This document shows, in pieces, positions 15,916-24,835 of a stretch of 64,000 bases of DNA. A program made the translations under genes and the position numbers. This DNA is from Paraburkholderia polaris (GTDB lineage: Bacteria > Pseudomonadota > Gammaproteobacteria > Burkholderiales > Burkholderiaceae). A model generated the notes under the pieces. The model was not told the origin of the DNA and did not search any database. It worked only from the letters and a program-made list of their open reading frames with translations. Position 1 is the stretch's first letter. Each line of letters starts with the position of its first letter. The stretch covers positions 124,001 to 188,000 of the forward strand of contig NZ_JABBGJ010000002.1 of the NCBI RefSeq assembly GCF_012927345.1, in the 5' to 3' direction.

Positions 15916-16380
15916 ATGTCTGTCTATGTCCTGGCATTGCTAATCGGCGTAGTGGCTGGCCTTCGCGCGATGACCGCGCCCGCGGCTGTCAGTTGGGCGG
16001 CGCATCTGGGATGGTTGCCGCTGCAGGACACGCCTCTGGCCTTTCTCGGCTTCACTGCCACACCGTACATCTTCACCGTGCTGGCGATCGTCGAACTGAT
16101 TACCGATCAACTGCCGAAAACGCCTAGCCGTACCGTGCCGATGCAATTCGGCGCTCGTCTCGTGTTGGGTGGCTTGAGCGGCGCGGCGATCGGGGCAGCG
16201 CATGGCGGCTTGCTGGGTGGTTTGATTGCCGGGGTGGTGGGCGCGGTGATCGGCACACTGGGCGGCGCGAAGGTGAGAGGTGCGTTGGCGCGTGCATTCG
16301 GCCGGGACTTGCCGGCCGCGTTGATCGAAGACGCGGTGGCGATCATTGGTGCTGCGTTGATTGTGATGGCGTTGCGTTGA
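15916..16380 (+). CDS. DUF4126 family membrane protein
   Basis: This 154-residue protein has an N-terminal hydrophobic helix with G-L-R-A-M-T-A-P-A, typical of DUF4126. It then has a segment with E-L-x-x-D-Q-L-P, and two glycine-rich membrane helices in the second half. The function of the family is unknown; it is an inner-membrane protein. A GGAG site precedes the ATG. It occupies the place where the partner of the AmpR-like regulator would be, apparently after loss of that gene. Confidence 0.82.
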   Translation: MSVYVLALLIGVVAGLRAMTAPAAVSWAAHLGWLPLQDTPLAFLGFTATPYIFTVLAIVELITDQLPKTPSRTVPMQFGARLVLGGLSGAAIGAAHGGLLGGLIAGVVGAVIGTLGGAKVRGALARAFGRDLPAALIEDAVAIIGAALIVMALR

Positions 16381-16505
16381 CCCGAGTGGGCGTTTGCATT
16401 TCCAGGCGCGCAGCATCCGTTGGAGCGCCTCCCGCAGGGTATGACAGTCCCGCGTCATGGCGTAAAATTTCCGCTTCGATATGAAGCAACGTTACCCACG
16501 CCAAC

Positions 16506-17270
16506 ATGCCAACGCCTGCGGACAAATCAAACTCAAAAGAAAGCGAGGGCGTTGCCGTCATCGATCGTGCTTGCGCGATCCTGTTCGCCTTCAGGCCGGA
16601 TGACGCCGCGCTCACGCTCGCCGAACTCGCAGCACGCACGGGACTCTACAAGAGCACGCTGTTGCGGCTCGCGGGCTCGCTGATCCAGCACCGCCTGCTG
16701 CTGCGGCTGGACGACGGCCGCTATCAACTCGGCGCCGCGACCTTCATGCTCGGCGCGTTGTACCAGCGCAGCCTCAACGTCGGCGATATTCTGGTGCCGC
16801 TAATGCGCGAACTCGCGGAAACGAGCGGCGAAAGCGTGTCCTTCTATGTGCGCGACGAGGCGGTGCGTGTCTGTCTGCATCGTGTGGACTCGACGCATGC
16901 GGTGCGTTTTCACGTGCGCGAAGGCGATGTGTTGCCGTTGGAAAGCGGCTCGGGCGGCCATGCGTTGCTGGCGTTCGGCGGCATGCCGGGCGAGCCGTAC
17001 GAGAAGATTCGCGAGGATTTCTACTGTGTGTCGATCGGCGAGCGCGATCGGGAGACAGCCGGGATCTCGATGCCGGTATTCGGTGTGCGCCAGAGTTTGC
17101 GTGGCGTGCTGACGCTCGCGGGCCCAAGCTCGCGTATCGATCAGGCGTTCCTCGAACGCAATCTCGGTGCATTGTTCGACTGCGCCGCACGCGCTACGGA
17201 TGCGTTAGGCGGCGACTCACGCGCGATGCGCAACGCGCAGCGGCGCGCGGCCGAAGTTCAGGACAGGTGA
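16506..17270 (+). CDS. IclR-family transcriptional regulator
   Basis: This 254-residue regulator has an N-terminal winged helix-turn-helix at about residues 18-75 (L-A-E-L-A-A-R-T-G-L-Y-K-S-T-L-L-R). A C-terminal IclR effector domain follows, with V-R-x-H-V-R-E-G-D, S-G-x-G-H-A-L-L-A-F and a G-I-S-M-P-V-F segment. Its 3' end overlaps the convergent citryl-CoA-lyase-like gene by 13 bases. The three-gene operon on the opposite strand is the natural target. A perfect palindrome at 20778-20796 before that operon may be its operator. Confidence 0.92.
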   Translation: MPTPADKSNSKESEGVAVIDRACAILFAFRPDDAALTLAELAARTGLYKSTLLRLAGSLIQHRLLLRLDDGRYQLGAATFMLGALYQRSLNVGDILVPLMRELAETSGESVSFYVRDEAVRVCLHRVDSTHAVRFHVREGDVLPLESGSGGHALLAFGGMPGEPYEKIREDFYCVSIGERDRETAGISMPVFGVRQSLRGVLTLAGPSSRIDQAFLERNLGALFDCAARATDALGGDSRAMRNAQRRAAEVQDR

Positions 17271-18082
17271 CGCTCGGGCTTGCCCGTGTAGGTGTAGTTC
17301 ATCTGGCGTGGCATCGGGCCTTTGTTGCGCTCGTTGCGTCCGCGTTGCTCCCAGGCATGCGACAGAATGCCGACCGCGCGCGACAGGCAGAACACGCCGC
17401 GCGCCAGCTCCGGCGCAAAGCCGAGTTCCGCGTAGATCACGGCGGTTGCGCCGTCGATATTCATCGGCACGGGTTTGTTCTTGCGCTGCTTGAGCAAAGC
17501 TTCGATTCCGCGCGCGATGGCGGCGTATCGCCCGCTGATACTTTTCTGTTCGACGCCTTCGTCCACGAGCGAAAGAAGCCGGATTGCCCGCGGATCGACC
17601 GGATGAAAGCGGTGCCCGAAGCCGGGCAAATACTTGTCTTGTTCGGCAGTAAAAGCATCGATACCTTGCTCGACGGCTTCTTCCAACGCAGCGCCTGCTT
17701 CCATGCGTTCGGCGATGGAATCGTACAGTTCGACCGCCTGTTGACCCGCGCCGCCATGCACATCGTCCAGTGCATTGATTGCTGAAGCCATCGCGCCGTT
17801 CAGCGGCAGACCGCAACTGGTCGCCATCCGCGAGATCGCAATCGACGGTGCATGCGGACCATGATCCACCGATGCAACCAGCGCCGCCTCGAACAAACGC
17901 GCTTGCGCGGCGTCAGGCAGTTCGCCGCGCAGCATCAGCCAGATCATCTGCGGGAAGCTGACGTTGCCGATCAACTCCTGAATCGGGAAGCCACGCACCT
18001 TGATCGAACCCGGATGAATGTCGATGATCGAGGTGCTCCAGTACTCGGCGGCGAGCTTGGCGGCGTCGAATGCTTGCGTCAT
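17258..18082 (-). CDS. Citryl-CoA-lyase-like protein (short citrate synthase family)
   Basis: At 274 residues this is much shorter than ordinary citrate synthase (about 430) and matches the length of citryl-CoA-lyase-like proteins. It keeps the H-G-G-A-G loop near residue 108, the G-F-G-H-R motif near residue 154, and a terminal R-P/R-Q-M-N-Y-T-Y region. Such enzymes cleave or form acyl-CoA C-C bonds, for example citryl-CoA to acetyl-CoA and oxaloacetate. It starts 2 bases after the CoA-transferase stop, so the transferase probably makes the CoA thioester that this lyase splits. The exact acid substrate cannot be read from the sequence. Confidence 0.82.
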   Translation of the reverse strand: MTQAFDAAKLAAEYWSTSIIDIHPGSIKVRGFPIQELIGNVSFPQMIWLMLRGELPDAAQARLFEAALVASVDHGPHAPSIAISRMATSCGLPLNGAMASAINALDDVHGGAGQQAVELYDSIAERMEAGAALEEAVEQGIDAFTAEQDKYLPGFGHRFHPVDPRAIRLLSLVDEGVEQKSISGRYAAIARGIEALLKQRKNKPVPMNIDGATAVIYAELGFAPELARGVFCLSRAVGILSHAWEQRGRNERNKGPMPRQMNYTYTGKPERHLS

Positions 18083-18084
18083 AT

Positions 18085-19284
18085 TCAGATCACTCCTTCG
18101 GAGCGTAGGTGGTCGATTTGCGCGTCGACGTAACCGAGCGAGGCGAGATGCTCACGTGTGTGAGCCGATAGAACCGGTGCGGGTGTGGTCGGCGCCGTGT
18201 CGGCATCGGAGAGACGAAAGCCCGCACGGGTGACGCGTTGCCGCTCAGTAGTGTCGTCGCCGGCGAATTCGCGGATGAACTCGCGCGATTCCAGATGCGG
18301 GTGCGCGAGAATCTCCGGCACCGACATCACGCGCCCGGCCGGCACGCCTGCTTCGAAAAATTTGGCTTCCCAATTCGTCGCGCTGTCGCTTGCCAGCGCT
18401 GCTTCGATTTCAGCCTTCAATGCCGCGCGATTCATTTTGCGCGCGTTGCGCTCGGAAAAGCGCGCGTCGTCGAGCAGATCGGCGCGGCCGATCAGATGGC
18501 ATAGGCTCGCGAACTGCTTGTTTTCGTTCGCGGCGATATTGAGCGGCCCGTCGCCGGTTTTGAAGGTGCCCGAAGGCGCGGCGGTGAAGTTTTCGTTGCC
18601 CATCGGCTCAGGCGTGACGCCGGCATTCAGATAGTTCGACACGACCCAGCCCATTGTCGCGAGCGTGGCTTCCAGCATCGAGACATCGAGCATGCGGCCG
18701 TGTCCGCTCGCGCGGGCATCGACCAACGCGGCGCAGATGCCGAACGCAGCCGTGAGACCGCCGACCGTGTCGGATACCGGATAGCCGACGCGCAACGGCG
18801 CGCTGTCGGCGTCGCCGGTCACGCTCATCACACCCGAAATGCCCTGGATGATCTGGTCGTAGGCGGGGCGTTTCGAAAACTCGCCGTCCATGCCGAAGCC
18901 GGAGATCGCGCAATACACGAGCTTCGGATTCACCTCGCGCAACGCGTCGAAATCGAGGCCGAGCCGCGTCATTACACCGGGCCGGAAATTTTCGACCAGC
19001 ACGTCCGCGGTTTTGACGAGCTCGCGCAAAATGGTCTTGCCGCGCGGGTCTTTCAGATTGAGCGTGATCGACTGCTTGCCCGCATTCACCGCGACAAACG
19101 AGGCCCCCATGTTACGCATCGACGCTCCCTTGTCGGCGCCCAGACGCCGCGCAAGATCGCCGCCTTCGGGATGCTCGACCTTGATCACCTCCGCGCCGAG
19201 CAACGCGAGTTGATACGCGCAAAACGGTCCCGCCAATACATTCGATAAATCCAGTACCCGCACTCCAGCTAACGGCAGCGTCAT
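18085..19284 (-). CDS. CaiB/BaiF family (class III) CoA-transferase
   Basis: This 399-residue protein begins with L-A-G-V-R-V-L-D-L-S and contains L-L-G-A-E-V-I-K-V-E. It also has D-V-L-V-E-N-F-R-P-G, and the R-P-A-Y-D region where the family places its catalytic aspartate, all standard for formyl-CoA-transferase relatives. It moves CoA from one acyl-CoA to a carboxylic acid. It is the middle gene of an MFS / CoA-transferase / lyase operon (16-base and 2-base gaps), consistent with activation of an imported di- or tricarboxylic acid. Confidence 0.92.
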   Translation of the reverse strand: MTLPLAGVRVLDLSNVLAGPFCAYQLALLGAEVIKVEHPEGGDLARRLGADKGASMRNMGASFVAVNAGKQSITLNLKDPRGKTILRELVKTADVLVENFRPGVMTRLGLDFDALREVNPKLVYCAISGFGMDGEFSKRPAYDQIIQGISGVMSVTGDADSAPLRVGYPVSDTVGGLTAAFGICAALVDARASGHGRMLDVSMLEATLATMGWVVSNYLNAGVTPEPMGNENFTAAPSGTFKTGDGPLNIAANENKQFASLCHLIGRADLLDDARFSERNARKMNRAALKAEIEAALASDSATNWEAKFFEAGVPAGRVMSVPEILAHPHLESREFIREFAGDDTTERQRVTRAGFRLSDADTAPTTPAPVLSAHTREHLASLGYVDAQIDHLRSEGVI

Positions 19285-19300
19285 CTTTGAAGCCTCTTGT

Positions 19301-20734
19301 TCAATGCGAAATTTCGTCGAGATTGCGATTGTTGGTACGTGGCCCGAAGATGCCGATCGCGCCCATCACCATCACCATCGACACCGTGATCAACGCGAAC
19401 ACGCCTGGCACCTGGAAGTAGCGCAGCGCGAAGGCGATCATGAAGCCGGAAAACATCGCGGATAAACGCGACATCGAGTAAACGAAACCGACGGCGCGTG
19501 CCCGCAACCGCGTGGGGAACAGTTCGGTCTGATACGCGTGATAGCCGACCGAGAGTAGCGTGCCGCACAGCGTGATCAGCACGCCGAGCGTCATCAGCAT
19601 GGCCGGTGAGGTTTGTGTCGCGAAAAGGCTGCCGAACACGGCGATACCGAGGGCCGACAACACGATCAACGTCTTACGTTCGATGCGGTCCGCGATCGCC
19701 ATGCCGATCAGTGGGCCGAACGGATTCGAGATCGCAATGACGAACGAGTACATCAGGCTGTGCGTGATCGTTATGCCTTTGGAGACCAGCAACGTCGGTA
19801 CCCATGACGCGAAACCGTAGAAGCCGATCGCCTGGAAGAAGTTGAACACGAGCATCGTGATTGCGCGTTTGCGATACGGCGGCTGCCAGATTTCGCGGAA
19901 GGCGGCCTTGGTGGTGGCCGGCTCGACAGCCGGTACAGGTGCGGGCAATGGCTTGCCGTATTGCCTCGCGACTTTCGCCTCGAGCGCTTGCAGGACCTGT
20001 TCCGCTTCGGCGGCGCGGCCTTGCTGCGCGAGCCAGCGCGGGCTTTCCGGCACGCGCCGACGGATTGCCCACACCACCAGCGCGCCGGCCGCGCCGATGA
20101 TCACGACCCAGCGCCAGCCGTCAATGCCGAACGGCGTTTGCGGCACCAGCCACCACGCGAGCAAGGCGACTGACGGCACGGCGGTGTACTGCACCAGATG
20201 AACAAAAGCGAATGCACGGCCACGCAGATGTTTCGGCACGAGTTCGCTGACATAAGTGTCGATCGTCACCAGTTCGACGCCGACGCCGATGCCCGCGATC
20301 AGGCGCCACAGGTTGATGGCCGGCGCGCTGGTTTGCAGCGCCATGATCAGCGTGGCCGCGGAGTACCACAGCAGCGAAACGGTAAAAACGGTTCTGCGGC
20401 CATAGCGATCCGCCATGCCCGCCAGAAAGAAGGTGCCGATGAAGAGCCCGGCGAACGATGCCGCCACGAAGGCGCCCAGACCGGACACGCCGAAAAACGA
20501 TGCGGTCGTCGTCGCATAGAGCCCGCTTTTGACGAGGCCGGGGCCGACATAAGCCGTGAAAAACAGGTCGTAGAACTCGAACCAGCCGCCGATCGACAAC
20601 AGGAACACCAGCGTCCATATCGTGCGCGTCGCGGGCAGACGGTCGATGCGCGCATTGACGCCCGGCGTGAGCGACTGCGCGCCGGCGCTTGAATCGGGCG
20701 ACGCGCCGGGTGTGTCGATCGGCAGGCTTGCCAT
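19301..20734 (-). CDS. Major facilitator superfamily transporter
   Basis: This 477-residue inner-membrane permease has about 12 hydrophobic helices. The MFS loop motif appears as A-D-R-Y-G-R-R between helices 2 and 3 and again as A-D-R-I-E-R-K in the second half, with P-E-S-P-R-W after helix 6. These features are of the sugar/organic-acid porter type. An AAGGAG site precedes the ATG. It leads the operon with the CoA-transferase and lyase, so its substrate is probably the organic acid that they activate and cleave. Confidence 0.9.
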   Translation of the reverse strand: MASLPIDTPGASPDSSAGAQSLTPGVNARIDRLPATRTIWTLVFLLSIGGWFEFYDLFFTAYVGPGLVKSGLYATTTASFFGVSGLGAFVAASFAGLFIGTFFLAGMADRYGRRTVFTVSLLWYSAATLIMALQTSAPAINLWRLIAGIGVGVELVTIDTYVSELVPKHLRGRAFAFVHLVQYTAVPSVALLAWWLVPQTPFGIDGWRWVVIIGAAGALVVWAIRRRVPESPRWLAQQGRAAEAEQVLQALEAKVARQYGKPLPAPVPAVEPATTKAAFREIWQPPYRKRAITMLVFNFFQAIGFYGFASWVPTLLVSKGITITHSLMYSFVIAISNPFGPLIGMAIADRIERKTLIVLSALGIAVFGSLFATQTSPAMLMTLGVLITLCGTLLSVGYHAYQTELFPTRLRARAVGFVYSMSRLSAMFSGFMIAFALRYFQVPGVFALITVSMVMVMGAIGIFGPRTNNRNLDEISH

Positions 20735-20777
20735 GGAATCTCTCCTTCGAGTGTCTCTCGCTTGTGTCGTTCTGTCT

Positions 20778-20796
20778 AATAGAACGACGTTCTATT
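20778..20796. promoter_or_regulatory. Perfect palindromic operator before the MFS operon
   Basis: AATAGAAC-GAC-GTTCTATT is an exact inverted repeat of 8-base arms with a 3-base centre, 43 bases upstream of the MFS start codon. An overlapping GTTCT...AGAAC dyad extends it on one side. It is a strong candidate binding site for the IclR regulator at 16506. Confidence 0.6.
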
Positions 20797-20859
20797 TAAT
20801 GAGTGTGCCGAGGTTAGCCTGTGTGGCGTTTGCCAGGAATTCGGGGTTTTACCTAGCCG

Positions 20860-21210
20860 TCAAACCGCCATCCGCTCCAGCATGGCGAGAAGGGTGTCGA
20901 ATGAAAGCGGCTTGCGTGCGTATTCGATGGTGGGATTCGGCTGCGCGGGAATATCCGCGGCCGCGCTGCACAGGATGATCGGAATGGCGCGCAGATCGGG
21001 GTCGTCATACAGTGCGGCGCACAGTTGCAGCCCCGACATGACCGGCATCATGCAGTCCGACACGATGATGTCGGGCCGGGTGTTGCGGATCTGTTCAAGT
21101 GCTGCGGCTCCGTTGGAGGCTGTCAGTACGGCATAGCCGTGCCGCTCCAGCAACAGTCGCCAGACCGTGAGGATGTCGAACTCGTCGTCCACGACCAGGA
21201 TGGTTTTCAT
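20860..21210 (-). CDS. Single-domain response regulator
   Basis: This 116-residue CheY-like receiver has the acidic pair Asp8-Asp9, the phospho-acceptor Asp near residue 52 (I-V-S-D-C-M-M-P), the Thr/Ser switch residue in L-C-S-A-A, and the Lys in A-R-K-P. There is no output domain. It starts 6 bases after the KaiC-like gene, so the two form an operon. It probably passes phosphorylation to, or is read by, the KaiC-like ATPase or a histidine kinase outside this region. Confidence 0.9.
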   Translation of the reverse strand: MKTILVVDDEFDILTVWRLLLERHGYAVLTASNGAAALEQIRNTRPDIIVSDCMMPVMSGLQLCAALYDDPDLRAIPIILCSAAADIPAQPNPTIEYARKPLSFDTLLAMLERMAV

Positions 21211-21216
21211 GGGCGG

Positions 21217-22692
21217 TTAGGGATTTCGTGGCGGCGTCAGCGTGGCCGACAGGCCTTGCGGCGGATACGCGCTAGCCGGGTCGGCCGGATTCCCAATCAC
21301 GTCGAGGCCCTGAGCCGAAATCACGAGTTCGCGCAGAGAACTGTCATGGGCGCTTTCGCGTTGCTTGACCACGGAAACCATGCGCCGCAGACCCGACTCC
21401 GTTTCGGCGTAGCGCAGCAGCACGAGGTTTTCGGTCAACGCGGAGACCCGCACGCTCTTCGCGTGGCCGGGGGCGGCGTAAAGCGGCAGCTCTTCCGTCA
21501 GTATGGTGGTGACGCAGGCTTCCCGAAGCTGATGAAGCAGCGCGTTCAGGAATAGGCCAAAGCGTTCGGTACGCAAGGCCGAGTCGCGAAAACCCTCCAC
21601 GCCGTCGATCACGATGCGCGACGCACCGATCTTCCTGACCGTGGCCAAGGCAACGGCCGCGAGTTCGTCGATCGCCAGTTCGATGGCGGGTTGCCATTGA
21701 ATGACGAGGCGGCCGTCGTTGTACGCGTCGGTCAGCGCGATAGAGACGGCCTCGGCTTTGCCGATCAGCCGCTGTGGCCCTTCATAGAAACCCAGATACA
21801 CGCAGCGTTCGCCGCGCGCCAGGCCGGCCGCCAGGAACTGCAGACAGAGCAAGGTTTTGCCGACACCCGACTGCCCGACCAGCGTGGTCGTGGAGCCTTG
21901 AGCGAAACCGCCGCCAAGCAGGTTGTCCAGATGTGGGAGGCCGAAGCCGAGCCGCGTTTTCAGTTCGACTGGGCCCGGTTGCCCGGCGCGCAGCCCTTCC
22001 AGACGCGGGAACGTCAAGAGCCCGCTTTCGGCGATGCGAAAGAAATGTTTGCCCATCAGGTGGTTGCGCGCACGCATCTTGTGCACTTCGATTTCGCGCG
22101 CGCGGCGCATGCCGTTGTCGTAGCGGTTCAGCTCGATCAGACCATCGACCAGCGTGTGCTCGGGGTGCGGTTCATTGCCGGAGAGCGGTGCTAGCAACAA
22201 GGTGGTGCAATTCATTGCCGCGACCAGCGCGTTCAACTCGTGGATGAACTTCGACAGCGACAGTTCTGTTTCGCTGAATTCGCGCGCGCTGCGAAAGCCG
22301 TCGATGATCATTAGACTCGGACGATAGTCGTAAATGCTCGACGCGATCAGCTTGAGGAAGCCATCGAGACCGCCTTGCATCAGCTCGTGATAGCCGGACA
22401 CGAACAGCATCTGCTGTGCCACGGCGGTTTCGTCGAAGAAGCTCAGACCTCTTAGGTGCGCCAGCAGCTTGTCGTGCGACTCGGCGATCAAGGTCATGTA
22501 CAGCACCTTTTCGCCGTTGCTTACACGATGAAAACCAATCTGGCTCGACAGAATTGTTTTGCCGGCGCCGGCCATGCCTTCCAGCAGATAGACCCCGCCG
22601 CGGACCAGACCCCCGCCCAGGATCTCGTCGAGACCGGGGACACCCGTTTCCACGTTGGGCTGAGCGGAGGTCTGAGATTCGTGGATAGTCAT
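21217..22692 (-). CDS. KaiC-like double RecA-domain ATPase
   Basis: Two RecA/KaiC repeats are present. The first has the G-x-x-G-L-D-E-I-L-G-G-G entry and Walker A G-M-A-G-A-G-K-T. The second has L-D-N-L-L-G-G-G-F and Walker A G-Q-S-G-V-G-K-T. The ATG at 22692 gives 491 residues; a TTG at 22764 would add 24 residues of poor quality and was not used. No KaiA or KaiB gene is near, so this is a KaiC homologue of the non-circadian type, paired with a single-domain response regulator. Such pairs are thought to serve signalling or stress roles; the function here is unknown. Confidence 0.88.
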   Translation of the reverse strand: MTIHESQTSAQPNVETGVPGLDEILGGGLVRGGVYLLEGMAGAGKTILSSQIGFHRVSNGEKVLYMTLIAESHDKLLAHLRGLSFFDETAVAQQMLFVSGYHELMQGGLDGFLKLIASSIYDYRPSLMIIDGFRSAREFSETELSLSKFIHELNALVAAMNCTTLLLAPLSGNEPHPEHTLVDGLIELNRYDNGMRRAREIEVHKMRARNHLMGKHFFRIAESGLLTFPRLEGLRAGQPGPVELKTRLGFGLPHLDNLLGGGFAQGSTTTLVGQSGVGKTLLCLQFLAAGLARGERCVYLGFYEGPQRLIGKAEAVSIALTDAYNDGRLVIQWQPAIELAIDELAAVALATVRKIGASRIVIDGVEGFRDSALRTERFGLFLNALLHQLREACVTTILTEELPLYAAPGHAKSVRVSALTENLVLLRYAETESGLRRMVSVVKQRESAHDSSLRELVISAQGLDVIGNPADPASAYPPQGLSATLTPPRNP

Positions 22693-23086
22693 TGTCGATA
22701 CGTCGTTCAAAGTGCGGAGGAGCGACAGCTTGCAAGTGGAATCAAGCGGACCGGTATCGCTCAATCAAACGTTGCCAGCAAGTCGTGTTCCCGCTAGTGG
22801 GCGGCGATAACGCGTGTCGGCATTGGATGAAGGGAGTTCCGCCTGGCCCCCTCCCACTTGGCGAACGGCGTGTGGGCGGGCGGCGCAATGGGTGCGCGAG
22901 GGGTGCGGCTTACAGGCAGGTATCGACAGCGTGCAGGAGCGTTTTTTTCAAAACGATGCAACGAAGGGGGGAAGCGCAGGAGACGGGATGGGCATTCCCT
23001 CGCGCATGCAAAGTACAAATCATGCGCGAGGGTTATGCGTTTTTCTTGCAGGGCCGCCTACGACCCAGCAACGACTCAGTGACGCG
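22693..23086. other. Intergenic gap with a long inverted repeat at 22997-23032
   Basis: No convincing gene lies in these 394 bases. They contain a perfect 12-bp inverted repeat, CCCTCGCGCATG (22997-23008) and CATGCGCGAGGG (23021-23032), with a 12-base AT-rich loop. A T-rich run follows on the + strand, where there is no gene to terminate. It lies 54 bases beyond the esterase stop on the minus strand. Confidence 0.5.
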
Positions 23087-24820
23087 TTAGCTGCACGCGA
23101 AACTGCTTGCGGCGTTGATGTCTCCGCCTTGATAGCGGGCGACTTTCGGATACGCGCACAGCGGCCGCGTGCGTCCCGCGCCCCAATCGGCCGGCACATC
23201 CGTGTTCGGCACGACATTGCTTGCATCGCGCGCGGTGGCGACCACACTGTCCGGCGCCTTGCCCTGTTCGACCCACGCGATCATCGGCGTGAGCATGTCG
23301 AACTGGTCGGTGCTCGGACCGCCGGAGCAGTGGTTCATGCCGGCGATCGTGTAAAGACGGGCGAAGTTCGAGGCGTCGCCGCCGTTGGCCGTCGTGAGCC
23401 GCTGATACCAGTCGGTCGTGTCGTTCGACGAAAACACCGGGTCGCTCGTGCCGTGATAGACCATCAGTTTTGCGCCGCGCTGCTTCAACGCGCTGAGGTT
23501 GGTCTCGTCGGGCGGCGTCATGAACGACCAGGCCGATTCGGTATACACGCCGCTGGTGGCGAAGATTTTCGGCGCGTCGGTATCCATGCTGAAGTTCAGC
23601 GCATAGGCCGACAACTGGCTCAACACCGATGCACTCTGCGGCAGCGTGGTGAACGTGAATGCCGCTGCGGCGGGATCGAGGGTGATCGAGTTCGCCTGCT
23701 TCCATGCCGACCAGCCCGGGCCGAGGCCGGCGTCGTACGGAAAGCTCGAATACAGGGCCGTGCCGGTGCTGTTGCGCGCGCCCGAAAAGACGTTGCCGAC
23801 CGCGTCCTTCTGCGCACTCGTCAGACAGGTTCCGTCGCGCACGTTGTTCGTGCAGGTGGGCACGTCCGTCGCCAGGTTGAAGTTTGCCTGGCATGCCTTG
23901 ATATCCTGAATCATGCCGTCGCTGGCGCCGTCGAGCGCGTCGCATTTGGCCAATATCTTCGACGCCACCATTTGACGTTCCGCCGCGGTAAAGCCGGTCG
24001 TGATGTCGGGCAGGCCGTTCGAGGTCGTGGCGGTCGCCACTTTGGCCAATTGCTGCGCGCTCCACATTTCACCGATTGCGGCCTTTGGTAAGTGAAAGCC
24101 CGGGTCACCGGCAATGATCCCGTCGTATTGCGCCGATGAGCGTGCCGCCGCGACCAATGCATGGCGGCCACCGTTGGAGCAGCCGTCGAAATAGCTGCGG
24201 TCCGGTCCCTTGCCGTAGGCTAGCTTGATCACCTGCTTGGCCATTGGCGTGAGTGTGGCGACCGCGTTGTAGCCATAGTCGAGGCGCGCTTGCGGGTCGA
24301 GTCCGAACAGCGGATTCTGCGCCGCACTGTGCCCCGCATCCGAGCTGATCACGGCGAAGCCCATGTTGAGCGCGTCGTTGGTCGGGCCGCCGCCGCCGAT
24401 TTCGCCAGTAGCAGTGACGACATTGCCGTCGAGCCCACCGTTAGCCTGATAGAAGAAGCGCCCGTTCCACGCAAGCGGCAGACGCATCTCGAAGCCGATG
24501 GCGTACGTGTTGCCGTCGACGCTGCTTACGCGCTGATTCATGCTGCCCTGAATCAGACAATGCTCGGCGATCGGTTTGCCGGCCACCTTGAGCGTGCCGG
24601 CTGCCACGTCCGTCACCGAGGTGAAGACGGTGTTGGCGAATGTGAGCTTGGCGGCGAGCGCCGCACAATTTCCAGCGAGCGTGCCGGGTGTGGCTGCGTT
24701 CAGTTGCGGAAGGGCGTTAGCGCTCGTGTTGGTGCTAGCCGAGTCGCTGACATCGTTGCCGCCGCACGCGGCGAGGATGAGCGCGGCAGACGCTGCCAGA
24801 GCGATAGATGTGTGTTTCAT
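23087..24820 (-). CDS. Tannase/feruloyl-esterase family lipoprotein
   Basis: This 577-residue secreted esterase has a lipoprotein signal ending L-A-A-C (Cys19). It carries the tannase-family nucleophile motif G-C-S-N-G-G near residue 218, an Asp in H-G-T-S-D-P, and His in N-H-C-S-G-G. This is the Ser-Asp-His triad with the paired cysteines typical of the family. These enzymes release ferulate or gallate from plant esters. Directly upstream in the same direction are a porin and an MFS permease, and ferulate-degradation genes follow. It probably feeds that pathway by freeing hydroxycinnamates at the cell surface. Confidence 0.88.
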   Translation of the reverse strand: MKHTSIALAASAALILAACGGNDVSDSASTNTSANALPQLNAATPGTLAGNCAALAAKLTFANTVFTSVTDVAAGTLKVAGKPIAEHCLIQGSMNQRVSSVDGNTYAIGFEMRLPLAWNGRFFYQANGGLDGNVVTATGEIGGGGPTNDALNMGFAVISSDAGHSAAQNPLFGLDPQARLDYGYNAVATLTPMAKQVIKLAYGKGPDRSYFDGCSNGGRHALVAAARSSAQYDGIIAGDPGFHLPKAAIGEMWSAQQLAKVATATTSNGLPDITTGFTAAERQMVASKILAKCDALDGASDGMIQDIKACQANFNLATDVPTCTNNVRDGTCLTSAQKDAVGNVFSGARNSTGTALYSSFPYDAGLGPGWSAWKQANSITLDPAAAAFTFTTLPQSASVLSQLSAYALNFSMDTDAPKIFATSGVYTESAWSFMTPPDETNLSALKQRGAKLMVYHGTSDPVFSSNDTTDWYQRLTTANGGDASNFARLYTIAGMNHCSGGPSTDQFDMLTPMIAWVEQGKAPDSVVATARDASNVVPNTDVPADWGAGRTRPLCAYPKVARYQGGDINAASSFACS

Positions 24821-24835
24821 GCGGTATCTCCTGGG

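Noticed and set aside
15783..16127. Full 114-residue frame as a real gene
   Set aside because: Only the first 27-30 codons look like protein (a Tat signal); the rest overlaps the DUF4126 gene out of frame.
22692..22764. TTG start adding 24 residues to the KaiC-like protein
   Set aside because: The extension has no family resemblance and no ribosome site; the ATG at 22692 is at the expected distance from the first KaiC repeat.
22814..24091. Long + strand open frame of 425 residues over the esterase gene
   Set aside because: It is antisense to a clear tannase/feruloyl esterase with full catalytic motifs, and is explained by high GC.
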